Positions 1 to 9,298 of a stretch of 64,000 nt of DNA are shown in pieces. The stretch comes from Fibrobacterota bacterium (GTDB taxonomy: Bacteria; Fibrobacterota; Chitinivibrionia; Chitinivibrionales; Chitinispirillaceae): the NCBI GenBank assembly GCA_023436145.1, contig JAEZKP010000007.1:65709-129708 (forward strand). The letters run 5' to 3'. How positions within the stretch are numbered: position 1 is the stretch's first letter; each line of letters begins with the position of its first letter. The notes under the pieces were generated by a model. It ran no database searches. It worked only from the letters and a program-made list of their open reading frames with translations, and was not told the DNA's origin. A program made the translations under genes and the position numbers.

Positions 1-387
1 GTTCATTTCTAAAGGGTATGACTATTGAAACCGGATAACGGGGAATGCTTGTAGCTGCAGCAGATCGATTAAGAAACAAGACAGAAATCAATCTCAGAAT
101 CAAAAACGCGTAGCAAAGTAATGGAATCAGTAATACGTACATGCTTTTAACTTTGGAATATAAAATTGCTGCACCAGGATTGGGGCAAACTTAAAGGGAT
201 TTTTTTAAATAAAACACATGCTTTTTCATTCTAATATAAGCTTTGACCTGTTATTAAAACAGTGTGGAGAGGGTAGATAGAAAAAATGGAGTATAGATGT
301 TATAGTATAGATGTTATATTATTGAATAGACTTGATTTTACCGGCATTATAGGGTATTTTTCAGAAATTAAGGATCTGAGAGGTTTT
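1..387. other. Intergenic stretch, no gene seen
   Basis: No convincing gene, tRNA or terminator is visible. The one clear structure is a perfect 14-bp tandem duplication at 291-318 (unit GTATAGATGTTATA), just before the first gene. An in-frame ATG at 286 would extend that gene through this repeat, but the extension has no signal peptide or other coding character. I therefore treat the stretch as noncoding upstream DNA. Confidence 0.5.
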
Positions 388-1275
388 ATGAGAATTATAC
401 CGTTTAAACTGATTAGCTGGTTTTTATTGATCTGGTTACCTGTTTTCCAGGTGTCTGTCCTGGCTCAGGATTGGGATAGTGCTATCGAATCTACTAATGA
501 GGACGGGACTGATCCTTTTGGTGGAGACCCGTTTGGGGAAATGATTAACCAGGAGAATAATGATATTAAATGGGATTTACCAGAAGAACAAAAGGAGTCT
601 TCTCACCCATCAATCGGGACCAGCAGTTCTTCACCCTCATCTTCTTACAAAGAAGCTGAAAACCAGGGTGCAAGTCCTTATGAATCTGAAAGTATACAGG
701 AAAATTTAGTACAAAATGCCATCATTGAAGGTGTTCAGATTACAACCGAGCAAGGTGTGACACCTGATGAAAAACTGGTTTCTGTTTATTTTATTTTCCG
801 CGACAAACCTTCCAGCTATTTTTGGGAAATTAAGCAAAGGGAAAATAAGGTCGTTTTTGAATTTCATGATACCAAAACCGGCACCTCACCGGTTTCATCT
901 GTTTCTGAAGCACCTATAAAGGGTTTTAGCATCGAAGAAGGAAAAATCGATATTAATAAAGATGTTCGTGGGTTAAAGCCTGAGTGGCGAGACAGAATTA
1001 AAGTGATATTTGAAATGGAAGCTATTCCTGAGATTCGTGTTAATGATGAATTCAGCATTGTCTCATTTAGTTTTAAATGGACTACAGATCCTTCAAAAAT
1101 CGATAAGTACATTGTTAAAGATAACACCAAAAAAATCATTCTGTTATCTTCTGCAGGAGTAGGTGCAGTCGGTTTGGGTGCGCTTGTTTACATTTTAGCA
1201 ACCAAACCCGCTCCACCAGAACCTTTGGGGATACTTTCTGCTGATGATCTGCCAAACCATACTCTTCATCAGTAA
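388..1275 (+). CDS. Secreted protein with C-terminal membrane anchor
   Basis: I do not recognise a named family. The ATG at 388 is preferred over the in-frame ATG at 286 because it begins a good signal peptide (MRIIPFKLISWFLLIWLPVF) ending near LAQ, and an AGAGG-type ribosome site precedes it. After the signal comes a low-complexity Ser/Glu/Asn-rich acidic stretch. A beta-rich domain of about 120 residues follows, loosely reminiscent of AMIN domains, with alternating hydrophobic strands such as VSVYFIFRD and VVFEFHD. A single hydrophobic segment near the C terminus (IILLSSAGVGAVGLGALVYIL) probably anchors it in the membrane. The role is unknown. An envelope or cell-wall function would fit the PASTA gene downstream, but that is inference. 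Confidence 0.6.
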   Translation: MRIIPFKLISWFLLIWLPVFQVSVLAQDWDSAIESTNEDGTDPFGGDPFGEMINQENNDIKWDLPEEQKESSHPSIGTSSSSPSSSYKEAENQGASPYESESIQENLVQNAIIEGVQITTEQGVTPDEKLVSVYFIFRDKPSSYFWEIKQRENKVVFEFHDTKTGTSPVSSVSEAPIKGFSIEEGKIDINKDVRGLKPEWRDRIKVIFEMEAIPEIRVNDEFSIVSFSFKWTTDPSKIDKYIVKDNTKKIILLSSAGVGAVGLGALVYILATKPAPPEPLGILSADDLPNHTLHQ

Positions 1276-1576
1276 TAGTTGGAGAGCAGAATTCTACACT
1301 CATTTAGCATTCCTGTAACTTCCATATTATTTTTATTTTTAATATTACTTCAGGAATGCTCAATACAGGGTATGATAGAAATCTGAGGAGTGCACGAACT
1401 CCTGGCGTTGGATGAGAGTCAGTATCTGTTTATATATCCTGCTAGCGGCACATACTGATGATAACAACACATTTCAAAAAATCAGGGCTTTTTTGTTTTT
1501 GAATACATCTGTAAAATAAAGGAATTATTACCCTGGTCCTTTGGAGCAATGCGATAGAAAGATGGTGGTTTTCTGA
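1276..1576. other. Intergenic stretch with inverted repeats
   Basis: No gene seen. A 10-bp inverted repeat (AGCATTCCTG at 1306-1315 with CAGGAATGCT at 1351-1360) encloses an AT-rich 35-nt loop and has no T-run after it. A smaller hairpin, AGGAGT/ACTCCT, lies near 1387-1402. At 1475-1500 an A6/T6 stem followed by more T resembles a very weak terminator on the + strand. None of these is strong enough to assign a function. Confidence 0.4.
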
Positions 1577-2347
1577 ATGATGAAAGGTATTCTGATTAAT
1601 ATTCCCTTCAGGTCTTTCTGGAGATATGTTCTACCGGGAGCGGTTATTGTCTGCATCGTAGCCACAATCAGCGGAATTTTAATTGTTGACCAGTTGGTTA
1701 TGCCGGGAATTGTCGGTGTGAACAGGGATATCATCGAAGTGCCGGATGTTGCCGGGATGGAGTATGAAAAAGCAAGAGATAAATTTTTTAAGGTTGGACT
1801 TTTAACCGAGATCCGAAGCAGAGAGTATGATAATCAGATTGCTGATCAGCATGTAATAAGCCAATTCCCTGAGAAGGGTGAGAAAGTTAAAAAGGGGCGA
1901 AAAATCGCCTTGGTGATTAGTAAAGGAAAAGAAATCGCGGTTATTCCCGATGTGCGCAATATTTCGGAGCGTCAGGCCAGAATCGAACTTAAAAAGCACG
2001 GTTTTACCTTGGGTAATGTTAAAAAGGTATTCTCGGAGGAAAGAGCAGTAGATATGGTAGTTGATGCATTTCCTGCGAGTGGTACAACAGTTTCCAGGGA
2101 GATGGAAGTTGATCTTTATGTCTCCAAGGGACCCAGACCGACTCATGCTGAGGTACCAAACCTGGTTGGTGAGAGTATTGGGGCTGCCAAAAAGAAAATA
2201 GAGGAGAGCGGGCTTTTGTTAGGAAAGGTTGAGTATAAAAATAATCCGGCTCTTCTTCCAGGTACAATCATATCTCAATCAGTTGCTCCTGGTTCAAAGA
2301 TTCAATTGAATTCCAAGGTGAGCCTGGTAGTTTCTGTTATTCGCTGA
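1577..2347 (+). CDS. Membrane-anchored triple PASTA-domain protein
   Basis: PASTA domains bind peptidoglycan fragments or beta-lactams in Ser/Thr kinases and penicillin-binding proteins. Here they occur without kinase or transpeptidase. A short basic cytoplasmic N terminus is followed by one transmembrane helix (about residues 17-40). Three PASTA repeats follow at about 51-118, 119-187 and 190-256. Each has the family pattern of a xVPDV or VPNLVG start, a helix, and a closing VSKG or VSVIR strand. The 256-residue length is normal for free-standing PASTA proteins of Gram-negative bacteria. A periplasmic wall-sensing or scaffolding role is likely but inferred. GGTGG at about 1562-1567 may serve as ribosome site. 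Confidence 0.85.
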   Translation: MMKGILINIPFRSFWRYVLPGAVIVCIVATISGILIVDQLVMPGIVGVNRDIIEVPDVAGMEYEKARDKFFKVGLLTEIRSREYDNQIADQHVISQFPEKGEKVKKGRKIALVISKGKEIAVIPDVRNISERQARIELKKHGFTLGNVKKVFSEERAVDMVVDAFPASGTTVSREMEVDLYVSKGPRPTHAEVPNLVGESIGAAKKKIEESGLLLGKVEYKNNPALLPGTIISQSVAPGSKIQLNSKVSLVVSVIR

Positions 2348-2408
2348 AGTTCAAAATAATAGTGAACCTGAAACGTACTAAAATCAGGCTGGGCCGGAAA
2401 GGTAATAT

Positions 2409-4130
2409 GTGCACTGTTTAAAATTTCCATATATTCTCACCTTTTTTATTGTTTCACTGACGACAACTGGTTGTGTTACTCATACATTCCCTGTAGTACG
2501 GCCTTCCCTTGAAGCTCCTCCGGAACAGCTCTCAAAAGCCAGAGCCCATGAATATTTTATTCAGGCACGTGACTCAGAACGCAGAGGACTCGACCAGTCT
2601 GCGATGCGATTTTATGAGATGGCCTACGAACTGGAACCCACCTCTTTGATTCTACGCAATGAATTGATTCGTAAATATATCGAAAATGATAAACTCACCC
2701 AGGCATTACTTATAGCCAAGGGAGATAAAAATAACAACCAGTTAGATAAGAGTACTAAAAGAGTTGTCTCAACCATTTATATAAAAATGGGTAAAATGGA
2801 GAAAGCTGCTGAGATATTGGAAAGTATAGAAGAGAAAACCGAAGAGGAATTGTATTCGCTGGGGCTTATTTATGAGTCGATGGGGGAAGTGAGCAAATCC
2901 ATAGACTGTTATCTGCAATTTTACAAAAAACAAACCGATGCAGTTCAGATTGGTTTTAAGATCGCAAAATTGCTTATCAATGAAAAACGGTTCGAAGAAG
3001 CGGACAGTCTGTTTTCTTCTATAAAGCAAATCACTGGAGAGACTGCTCAGCTCCTGGTAATGATGGGGACTTCAAGAATTTACAGCAAAGATACCACTTC
3101 AGGACTTCAACTTCTGGAATCTGCTTTGTCCAAAGATTCTCTTCATGAGGATGCTTTACGAAGCATAGCTCAGGTCTACATGAGTCGCAACGACTTTGCC
3201 AGGGCTGTAGCCTGTTATGAAAAACTTTACAAACATGGAGCCTACGGGCAGATTTACGGCAAAACTCTCTCTCTTCTATACTATTACAACAAACAGTACA
3301 ATGAGGCTGAAACTCTGCTGAAATCATTACTTGAATTTGAACTGGATGATTACGAGCTGCACTATTATCTGGGACTTGTCTTCTCTGCGGAAAAGAAAAT
3401 TGATCTGGCTCAGATCGAAATGGAAAAAGTGCTGTCTTTAAAGCCTGATTTTGAGGATGCATGGAAAGAGCTTTGTTATATTCAGGTACGGGAGAAAGAT
3501 TATGATGAAGCAGAAGTAATTTCAGAGAGGTTTCTCAATGCTTTTCCTGATAATCCGCTGGCCTGGCAGCTTCATGGTATGGTGATGAATTTGAAAAAAG
3601 ATCATAAGAAAGCTATTAAGAGTTTTCAAAACTCAATAAAACGCGACAGTATCAACGCATATAGCTGGTTTGAGCTTGGAAGTGCATTTGAAAGAACAAA
3701 ACAGATCGATTCAGCCGCCTTTGCTTTTAGAAAAGTTCTCAACTTACACCCTGATGATCCTGCTGCATGCAATTATCTGGGTTACATGTGGGCAGAAAAA
3801 GGGATTAATCTTGATAGTTCGAAACTACTGGTGGAGATTGCGCTCAAGCAGGAACCAGATAACGGTGCATTTCTTGACTCCTACGCCTGGGTATTTTATC
3901 AGAAGGGACAGCTTGACAGCGCTTTTCATTATATCAACAAAGCCGTGGAAAACATAAAAGATGATCCCACCGTTTTCTGCCATCTTGGAGATATAATGTG
4001 GAAAAAGGGGCAACTCAAGGCCGCACTTGAAGCCTATCACAAGAGTCTGGAATTCAAGTATGAGAATCCGGAGGAGATAAAAGAGAAAATCCTGCGAATC
4101 GAAGAAATAATAAAAAATGAGGAAAAATGA
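2409..4130 (+). CDS. TPR-repeat lipoprotein
   Basis: A 573-residue protein that begins with a short signal peptide and a lipobox-like LTTTGC, so it is probably lipid-anchored. The rest is almost entirely tetratricopeptide repeats, with recurring A..Y......P and Y.LG hallmarks, for example LHYYLGLVFSAEKKIDLAQ and DPAACNYLGYMWAEKG. TPR arrays bind other proteins, so it probably scaffolds an envelope complex. The start is GTG at 2409, with GGAAAGG just upstream; the ATG two bases earlier runs into a stop after four codons. Its stop overlaps the next gene by four bases (ATGA), implying translational coupling with the small lipoprotein and then the barrel protein. Confidence 0.85.
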   Translation: MHCLKFPYILTFFIVSLTTTGCVTHTFPVVRPSLEAPPEQLSKARAHEYFIQARDSERRGLDQSAMRFYEMAYELEPTSLILRNELIRKYIENDKLTQALLIAKGDKNNNQLDKSTKRVVSTIYIKMGKMEKAAEILESIEEKTEEELYSLGLIYESMGEVSKSIDCYLQFYKKQTDAVQIGFKIAKLLINEKRFEEADSLFSSIKQITGETAQLLVMMGTSRIYSKDTTSGLQLLESALSKDSLHEDALRSIAQVYMSRNDFARAVACYEKLYKHGAYGQIYGKTLSLLYYYNKQYNEAETLLKSLLEFELDDYELHYYLGLVFSAEKKIDLAQIEMEKVLSLKPDFEDAWKELCYIQVREKDYDEAEVISERFLNAFPDNPLAWQLHGMVMNLKKDHKKAIKSFQNSIKRDSINAYSWFELGSAFERTKQIDSAAFAFRKVLNLHPDDPAACNYLGYMWAEKGINLDSSKLLVEIALKQEPDNGAFLDSYAWVFYQKGQLDSAFHYINKAVENIKDDPTVFCHLGDIMWKKGQLKAALEAYHKSLEFKYENPEEIKEKILRIEEIIKNEEK

Positions 4131-4831
4131 TTTCCCGAACTGTATTTGTATTCCTGTCATCTCTTTTTTTACTCAGTGTCTGCTGTACCAGACATCCTTT
4201 GGTAAATCTTAAATCCTCCGCTACAGATACTTTATTCTCTTTTAAAGATAAAAACACCCAAAGAATACGCGGGTTTGGTCAACTGGCCATTTCAGTTGAC
4301 GGGCGTCGATACAACGGATCCATAGAAATAGATTGTAAAAAAGATTTATTTAAAGCTTCGGCCTACTCGCCTTTTGGTGCCCTGGTGGCATCCATTGATG
4401 CGGATAGTTTACAAGGTGAGATAACCGATGGAAAAGCATCGAACCGTTTTTTTCTGGATGCAGTTGCGGATTCTATTCTATTCATGCCAACAAATGATCT
4501 TACTTTCAGAGACTTTATTCATATATTAACTGGAAGACTGCCACAAAGGTTTAATAGATTGGGCCAGAAGCCTGATACCATTTTTCAGGGTAAGCGGGTT
4601 TCCAGTTTAATCTGGAAAGCGGATTCGATGGAAATTATTGCCAGGGTGCACAATAAAAGCTCTAAGTTGACCCGCTTAACGGTTCAGAACAACCAAAAAC
4701 GAGGCTGGAAACTACTTTTTGACGCTATAAATGAGCAACTTGCACAAAGTATTGAGTTGAGGGTGGATGACAGGAATTATTTTTCAATTCACTATCAACG
4801 CTTAAAAAAGGAAACACTAAAGAGTTTGTAA
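4127..4831 (+). CDS. Small lipoprotein, DUF4292/LolB-like
   Basis: A 234-residue protein with a signal peptide ending in LLSVCC, a plausible lipobox. The mature part is a run of beta strands (GFGQLAISVDGRRYNGSIEI, LFKASAYSPFGALVASIDAD). That layout resembles DUF4292 and LolA/LolB-type half-barrels, which bind lipid or lipoprotein. The match is by pattern only. The start codon lies inside the stop of the TPR lipoprotein gene and the next gene begins one base after the stop, so the three are very likely one transcript. A role in moving or placing envelope components is inferred. Confidence 0.65.
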   Translation: MISRTVFVFLSSLFLLSVCCTRHPLVNLKSSATDTLFSFKDKNTQRIRGFGQLAISVDGRRYNGSIEIDCKKDLFKASAYSPFGALVASIDADSLQGEITDGKASNRFFLDAVADSILFMPTNDLTFRDFIHILTGRLPQRFNRLGQKPDTIFQGKRVSSLIWKADSMEIIARVHNKSSKLTRLTVQNNQKRGWKLLFDAINEQLAQSIELRVDDRNYFSIHYQRLKKETLKSL

Positions 4832-4832
4832 T

Positions 4833-5840
4833 ATGAATCAGAGTAGAATTTGTTCTTTTTTGGGTATCGTGATTACGTTTTTTCTTTCAGCGCAACAGTT
4901 TGTGAAAGCGGAGACTACACTTTTTCCCAATCTGAATCTGGATTATGATGCCCGTTCGGCGGCTATGGCTGGAGCAGCTGTGGCGGTGGCAGAAGGTGCG
5001 GCTGCGGTGCTTTCAAATCCTGCGGCAACGGTTTCAGTGAAAAATAATCAAGCGTTTATCGGGTACCGGACCATAGTGGATGGGGTCTGGGGATCACCCT
5101 TGGTATTTAGCCATTCTTTGGACAAATGGGGTGTTTTTTCTGCACTGATTTGTGGAGTTGATGCAGAAGTGGATGTGATCGATGCGCTGGACGGTGAACC
5201 TGTTTTTACTGGTAAAAAGGGTGGAGCACAATATCTGACCGGTGGTTTGAGCTGGGGATACGAAGTAAGGAAAGATTTATCGGTGGGTGCCAGTTTCAAG
5301 GGACTTTATAACCGGTTAAATGATGGTGATATCATTTACAGTACAAAAGCCGTTGCTATGGATGCCGGTATTCTTTACAGAGCTTTGAAAAACCGTTTCG
5401 TTTTCGGAGCTGCTATCAGGAATGTCGGGTTTGTTTTTAAGGATTTTGATGACAACAACTATGATATGCCATTTACTTTTGAGGCAGGTTTGTCTTATGT
5501 GGGGCATCAACTTTCGTCTACCCGTATGACCCTAGATATAAATAAAAAAGCGGGTGATCGATTATATATCGAACCGGCAGTGGATATAAGTATTTACAAA
5601 AAAATATTGTCCCTGCGCTTGGGTTATGCATTCAGTGACCGTGATTTAAAGCAGTTTTTCCGTAAACTGGGAGGTCGTGAAGATGAAGATTATGTGAAAA
5701 CAAACTGGAATACATTCTGCGCAGGTTTGGGATTTGTTAAAAATATTGAACATACTACAGTCGGTATTGATTTCGCTTTGCAGTTCCACTCTTCATTTAT
5801 TACTCCCTCCACTATTGTTTCTGCATTTGTGGACTTTTAA
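4833..5840 (+). CDS. PorV/PorQ-like outer-membrane barrel
   Basis: 335 residues with a signal peptide ending at about VKA. The mature start NLDYDARSAAMAGAAVA, followed by ALSNPA-type text (AAAVLSNPAATVS), is the hallmark of the PorV/PorQ and UPF0164 family of outer-membrane beta barrels. The rest is alternating amphipathic strands with Gly/Tyr-rich turns, ending in an aromatic residue (FVDF) as barrels do. PorV members act in type IX secretion, but the wider family is also found where no such system exists, and no other por genes are in this window. It is the last gene of the lipoprotein cluster, one base after the preceding stop. Confidence 0.75.
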   Translation: MNQSRICSFLGIVITFFLSAQQFVKAETTLFPNLNLDYDARSAAMAGAAVAVAEGAAAVLSNPAATVSVKNNQAFIGYRTIVDGVWGSPLVFSHSLDKWGVFSALICGVDAEVDVIDALDGEPVFTGKKGGAQYLTGGLSWGYEVRKDLSVGASFKGLYNRLNDGDIIYSTKAVAMDAGILYRALKNRFVFGAAIRNVGFVFKDFDDNNYDMPFTFEAGLSYVGHQLSSTRMTLDINKKAGDRLYIEPAVDISIYKKILSLRLGYAFSDRDLKQFFRKLGGREDEDYVKTNWNTFCAGLGFVKNIEHTTVGIDFALQFHSSFITPSTIVSAFVDF

Positions 5841-6005
5841 TTGCAGGCGCACTTTTTTTTAATGCAGTGATTTGCCTCTTTGCTAAATGGCTACGTTCCT
5901 TCAACGGGAATAGCATTTTCTTTTTACGGCTCACCTTTTGCTATTTGTAAAAATAAAACCTGCCAATCTGATTTTCTGCTTTTTGTTTTTTACAAGGGGA
6001 GCACG

Positions 6006-6413
6006 ATGCGATATCAGGATTTTATAGAGGGTGTCCAGAAAAGTGGAAATATTCCCTCTTTGCAACAAACAGAGCTGCTGGTGGAAGCAAGCTTATCCAC
6101 TATAGGCGAAAGAATGCACCCGACTATCATCGATAAGTTTCAATCACAACTTCCAAATCAGCTCAAATCTTATCTGACACAAAGAGAAAACAGCATCCAA
6201 TTCTCACTGGAAGAATACTATAAACGGGTAGCTGCTCGTGCCGATGTAGGCTACCCACAGGCGGTACGCTGGTCGCGGGCGGTTATGAACTTGATCAACC
6301 AGTCCATTACTGCGGGGCTTAAAAAAGAGATTCTGGGAGATCTTCCACCAGAGTTTGTGGAATTATTTGGGCAGGAACCCACTACTCCGTTATCACCAAC
6401 TGTTACAGAATAA
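6006..6413 (+). CDS. DUF2267 family protein
   Basis: A 135-residue soluble protein starting at ATG 6006, with AAGGGGAG about 6 bases upstream; an in-frame ATG at 5880 only adds an unconserved extension. The sequence MRYQDFIEGVQ followed by a helical repeat (ASLSTIGERMHP, QLPNQLKSYL, FSLEEYYKRVA) is typical of DUF2267. The family occurs widely, often next to stress or BON-domain genes, and has no known biochemical role. Here a triple BON protein follows after 22 bases, which agrees with that habit. Function remains unknown. Confidence 0.8.
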   Translation: MRYQDFIEGVQKSGNIPSLQQTELLVEASLSTIGERMHPTIIDKFQSQLPNQLKSYLTQRENSIQFSLEEYYKRVAARADVGYPQAVRWSRAVMNLINQSITAGLKKEILGDLPPEFVELFGQEPTTPLSPTVTE

Positions 6414-6435
6414 CTGTCCTGAAAAAGGGGTATTA

Positions 6436-7095
6436 ATGGCAAAGCAGGAAGAAACTTTGAATAAAATTAGGGACCAGCTTCTGATGGACAGCCGTATTGA
6501 TGCCAAAAAGATTGTGGTGGAGGTTGATGATGGGACGGTACATCTTTCAGGAACTGTAAATTCTCTGGCGGCGCTTAATGCAGCTGAGGATGCAGCCAGA
6601 AGTATCGAAAGTGTAAAAAAGGTAGATAACAGAATTAAAATTCGCTACCCAGGCGATACATCGGTTCTTTCAGATTATACAATTTCAGAAAATGTGCTCC
6701 ATGCCATCAGAATGGATCGAAATATTAAATCCGAATTAATCAAAGTAAAGGTAGAATCCGGAGTGGTTACTCTGTATGGATCAGTAGATTCATATTGGAG
6801 TAAGATGCGATGCCAGGAGATTATTTCCAGTGTCTCAGGAGTCAGTCAAATCATAAATGATCTGACTGTGGTACCAAATGTCAGATCCGATGACAACAGT
6901 ATTGCACAGCAGATCAGGGAAGCTTTACAGAGAATGTTTACCGTGAATCTGGAATATATAACTATAGTGGTGGAAAAGGGAGTGGTTACGCTCACCGGAA
7001 AAGTTCCTCACTGGAATGCTTATTATTCCGCAGAGTTCGCAGCCAGAAATACAGAGGGAGTTCTGGATGTACGCAATGAATTGATACTAGCCTGA
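6436..7095 (+). CDS. Triple BON-domain protein
   Basis: 219 residues holding three BON domains at about 5-75, 78-146 and 150-219. Each carries the pattern I.V.V..G.V.L.G.V followed by a helix and V..V.N.L (DDGTVHLSGTVNS, ESGVVTLYGSVDS, EKGVVTLTGKVPH). BON domains bind phospholipid or other ligands and are common in osmotic-stress proteins such as OsmY. There is no signal peptide, so this one is probably cytoplasmic, unlike OsmY. The start at 6436 follows GAAAAAGGGG. It is probably co-transcribed with the DUF2267 gene upstream and may act in a general stress response, which is inference. Confidence 0.85.
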   Translation: MAKQEETLNKIRDQLLMDSRIDAKKIVVEVDDGTVHLSGTVNSLAALNAAEDAARSIESVKKVDNRIKIRYPGDTSVLSDYTISENVLHAIRMDRNIKSELIKVKVESGVVTLYGSVDSYWSKMRCQEIISSVSGVSQIINDLTVVPNVRSDDNSIAQQIREALQRMFTVNLEYITIVVEKGVVTLTGKVPHWNAYYSAEFAARNTEGVLDVRNELILA

Positions 7096-7208
7096 ATGTT
7101 AAGTTTATCATGTCTGGGGATTGGTTTTGGTTAACTTAAAATTCTGTCATACCTCACTTTTTTTGCTCTGGAGATGTAAAAAATGCTTCATTCTTATAAA
7201 GAAGTGTT

Positions 7209-8666
7209 ATGACTGCTCCATCTCAAATAATTAGAGTAAATGATGCAGTCTGGGAACTTCCCAGAAGCTATAAACCAGGGATGAGAGTGCCTGCCAGAAT
7301 ATTTGCAACTGAGAGTCTGCTTAACCAGATGGACGAAGGGGTTTTTGAGCAGATATGCAATGTGGCAATGTTGCCTGGGATTGTCAAATATGCAATGTGC
7401 ATGCCGGATGGACATTGGGGTTATGGGTTTCCCATAGGGGGAGTTGCTCCAATAGATTCAGCTGATGGAGTGATCTCTCCAGGTGGAATCGGTTTTGACA
7501 TAAATTGCGGAATGCGACTTGTACTCACTGATTTGACTCATAAGGAAATAGAACCCTATATCGAAAAAATAATTGACCGCCTCTTTTATGCGGTACCATC
7601 TGGAGTCGGGGGGCATGGAACTGTAAAACTGGACAAAAAACAATTCGAGCAAATCCTTTTAACCGGAGCTTCCTGGTGTATCAAAGAAGGTTTCGGTTTT
7701 CAAAAGGACATCGACAGAACAGAGGAAAGAGGCTCAGTCTCCGGTGCAAATCCGGATAAGGTTAGCATCAAAGCGATAGAGCGGGGAATTAATCAGCTTG
7801 GTACGTTAGGATCCGGTAATCATTACCTTGAAATTCAGATCGCCGGAATTGAGAACATTTTTGATAAAAATTTAGCTGAAGTCTATGGAATTACCAGAGA
7901 AGATCAAGTGGCTATAATGTTTCATTGTGGCAGCAGAGGGTTTGGTCATCAGATTGCAACTGATTATCTGCAGGTTTTTCTGAAAGTGATGAAAAAAAAA
8001 TACGGGATCTTTTTACCTGACCGGGAGCTGGCCTGTGCACCTTTTCATTCACCGGAGGGGCAGGACTATTTCGCTGCAATGAAGTGTGCCATAAATATGT
8101 CCTTTGCTAATCGACAAATGATACTCTACCATATCCGCCGGACATTTTCCGAAGTATTTGGCAAGGACCTGTCTCAGATGCAAATAAATCAGGTCTACGA
8201 TGTTGCGCACAATACAGCAAAACTTGAAACACATGTGGTGGATGGAGTTAAAAGGAAGTTGATAATACATCGTAAGGGCTCGACCAGAGCATTTGGTCCC
8301 GATATGGAAGGTTTACCTGAAGAATTTAAACCGTATGGGCAGCCGGTTATAATCGGTGGCAGCATGGAGAGTGGATCTTATTTGTTAGCTGGCGTTAAGA
8401 GTGGAAGTAATTCTTTCTTTTCCACAACTCATGGAAGCGGGCGGGTGATGAGCAGAAGGGCTGCAAGACATCTATTCAGAGGTAAAGAGATACAGAAAAA
8501 CATGGCTTCAAGAGGAATCTATTCCAGAACCGCATCGTTTGCGGGTTTCGCCGAAGAGGCAGGACTGGCATACAAAAATATCGATGAAGTTATTGAGGCT
8601 GCATCTATAGCTGGGACCTGCAAACCAGTGGTCAGACTGACTCCAATCGGTAATATAAAAGGGTAG
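7209..8666 (+). CDS. rtcB: RNA-splicing ligase RtcB
   Basis: RtcB joins RNA 2',3'-cyclic phosphate or 3'-phosphate ends to 5'-OH ends using GTP and Mn2+, in RNA repair or tRNA splicing. The 485-residue protein has the whole active site: Cys100 in FDINCGMR, His205 in GSGNHYLE, His239 in FHCGSRGFGHQ, His334 in DVAHN, the RKGSTRAF loop, and the His guanylated during catalysis, His408 in STTHGSGR. There is no intein. A weak AAAGAAG site precedes the ATG. The archease gene follows 10 bases later, so the ligase and its activator are made together. No RtcR regulator is nearby. Confidence 0.96.
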   Translation: MTAPSQIIRVNDAVWELPRSYKPGMRVPARIFATESLLNQMDEGVFEQICNVAMLPGIVKYAMCMPDGHWGYGFPIGGVAPIDSADGVISPGGIGFDINCGMRLVLTDLTHKEIEPYIEKIIDRLFYAVPSGVGGHGTVKLDKKQFEQILLTGASWCIKEGFGFQKDIDRTEERGSVSGANPDKVSIKAIERGINQLGTLGSGNHYLEIQIAGIENIFDKNLAEVYGITREDQVAIMFHCGSRGFGHQIATDYLQVFLKVMKKKYGIFLPDRELACAPFHSPEGQDYFAAMKCAINMSFANRQMILYHIRRTFSEVFGKDLSQMQINQVYDVAHNTAKLETHVVDGVKRKLIIHRKGSTRAFGPDMEGLPEEFKPYGQPVIIGGSMESGSYLLAGVKSGSNSFFSTTHGSGRVMSRRAARHLFRGKEIQKNMASRGIYSRTASFAGFAEEAGLAYKNIDEVIEAASIAGTCKPVVRLTPIGNIKG

Positions 8667-8676
8667 GAAAAATCCC

Positions 8677-9108
8677 ATGCCTTATAAGTATCTGGAGAAA
8701 ATCGCCACTGCTGATATCGCCTTTGAAGCTTGGGCAGATACCATACAGGAACTTTTTATTGCCTCAGCCGATGCATTATTGAATGTGATGGTGGAAGATC
8801 TGGAAAATATCAGAAAAACTGAATCAAAGGCATTGCACCTTAGTAATGATACGCTGGATCTTCTTCTTTTCGATGTTCTTCAGGAAATTATCTATTATAA
8901 AGACGCTTTCAGACTCTTTTTGAAACTGGATAAAGCAGAAATTAAAGAAAATAATGGTGGATTCGTTTTTGACGGAGTAGCAAGTGGTGAAAAGATCTCC
9001 CCACAACGCCATCAGCTCGCTGCTGATGTAAAGGCGGTCACTTTTTATCAGTTCCGGCTGAACAATGACTCGGGGATCTGGAGAGCACATGTGATTCTTG
9101 ATATATAG
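8677..9108 (+). CDS. Archease, RtcB activator
   Basis: Archease is a small protein that helps RtcB become guanylated and turn over many times. The 143-residue sequence has the family's features: an N-terminal DIAFEAWADTIQELFIASADAL block, a central DLLLFDVLQEIIYYKD helix, and a C-terminal VKAVTFYQF..................AHVILDI. The acidic metal-binding residues, including the final Asp, are present. It lies 10 bases after rtcB, which is the usual arrangement. It is probably cytosolic and a dedicated partner of that ligase. Confidence 0.93.
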   Translation: MPYKYLEKIATADIAFEAWADTIQELFIASADALLNVMVEDLENIRKTESKALHLSNDTLDLLLFDVLQEIIYYKDAFRLFLKLDKAEIKENNGGFVFDGVASGEKISPQRHQLAADVKAVTFYQFRLNNDSGIWRAHVILDI

Positions 9109-9298
9109 AACTGGCGTTTACTAATTAAAAATAATTATCAGTGGATTTCTGCACAGAAATGAATGATAAAGAACCGGGGTAAAAATGTCAAAGGAACGTC
9201 AATTTGGATTTGACTCTTTCGGGACTCTAAAGATATAGCCGATAGGAAACCGATTTATAACAGGTCCTGAAGTACTTGCTTTGATGGAGGATTTAAGG

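Noticed and set aside
1388..1403. GTGCACGA word near the start of the window as a third copy of the tandem element
   Set aside because: Only eight bases match, the CCTCCTT block and the hairpin are missing, and such a match is expected by chance in 64 kb.
3670..3957. 95-residue frame inside the TPR lipoprotein gene
   Set aside because: It is an out-of-frame shadow of clear TPR coding sequence.
9185..9238. 17-codon frame before the hydrolase gene
   Set aside because: It has a purine-rich site upstream but is too short and without any pattern to support it as a gene or leader.
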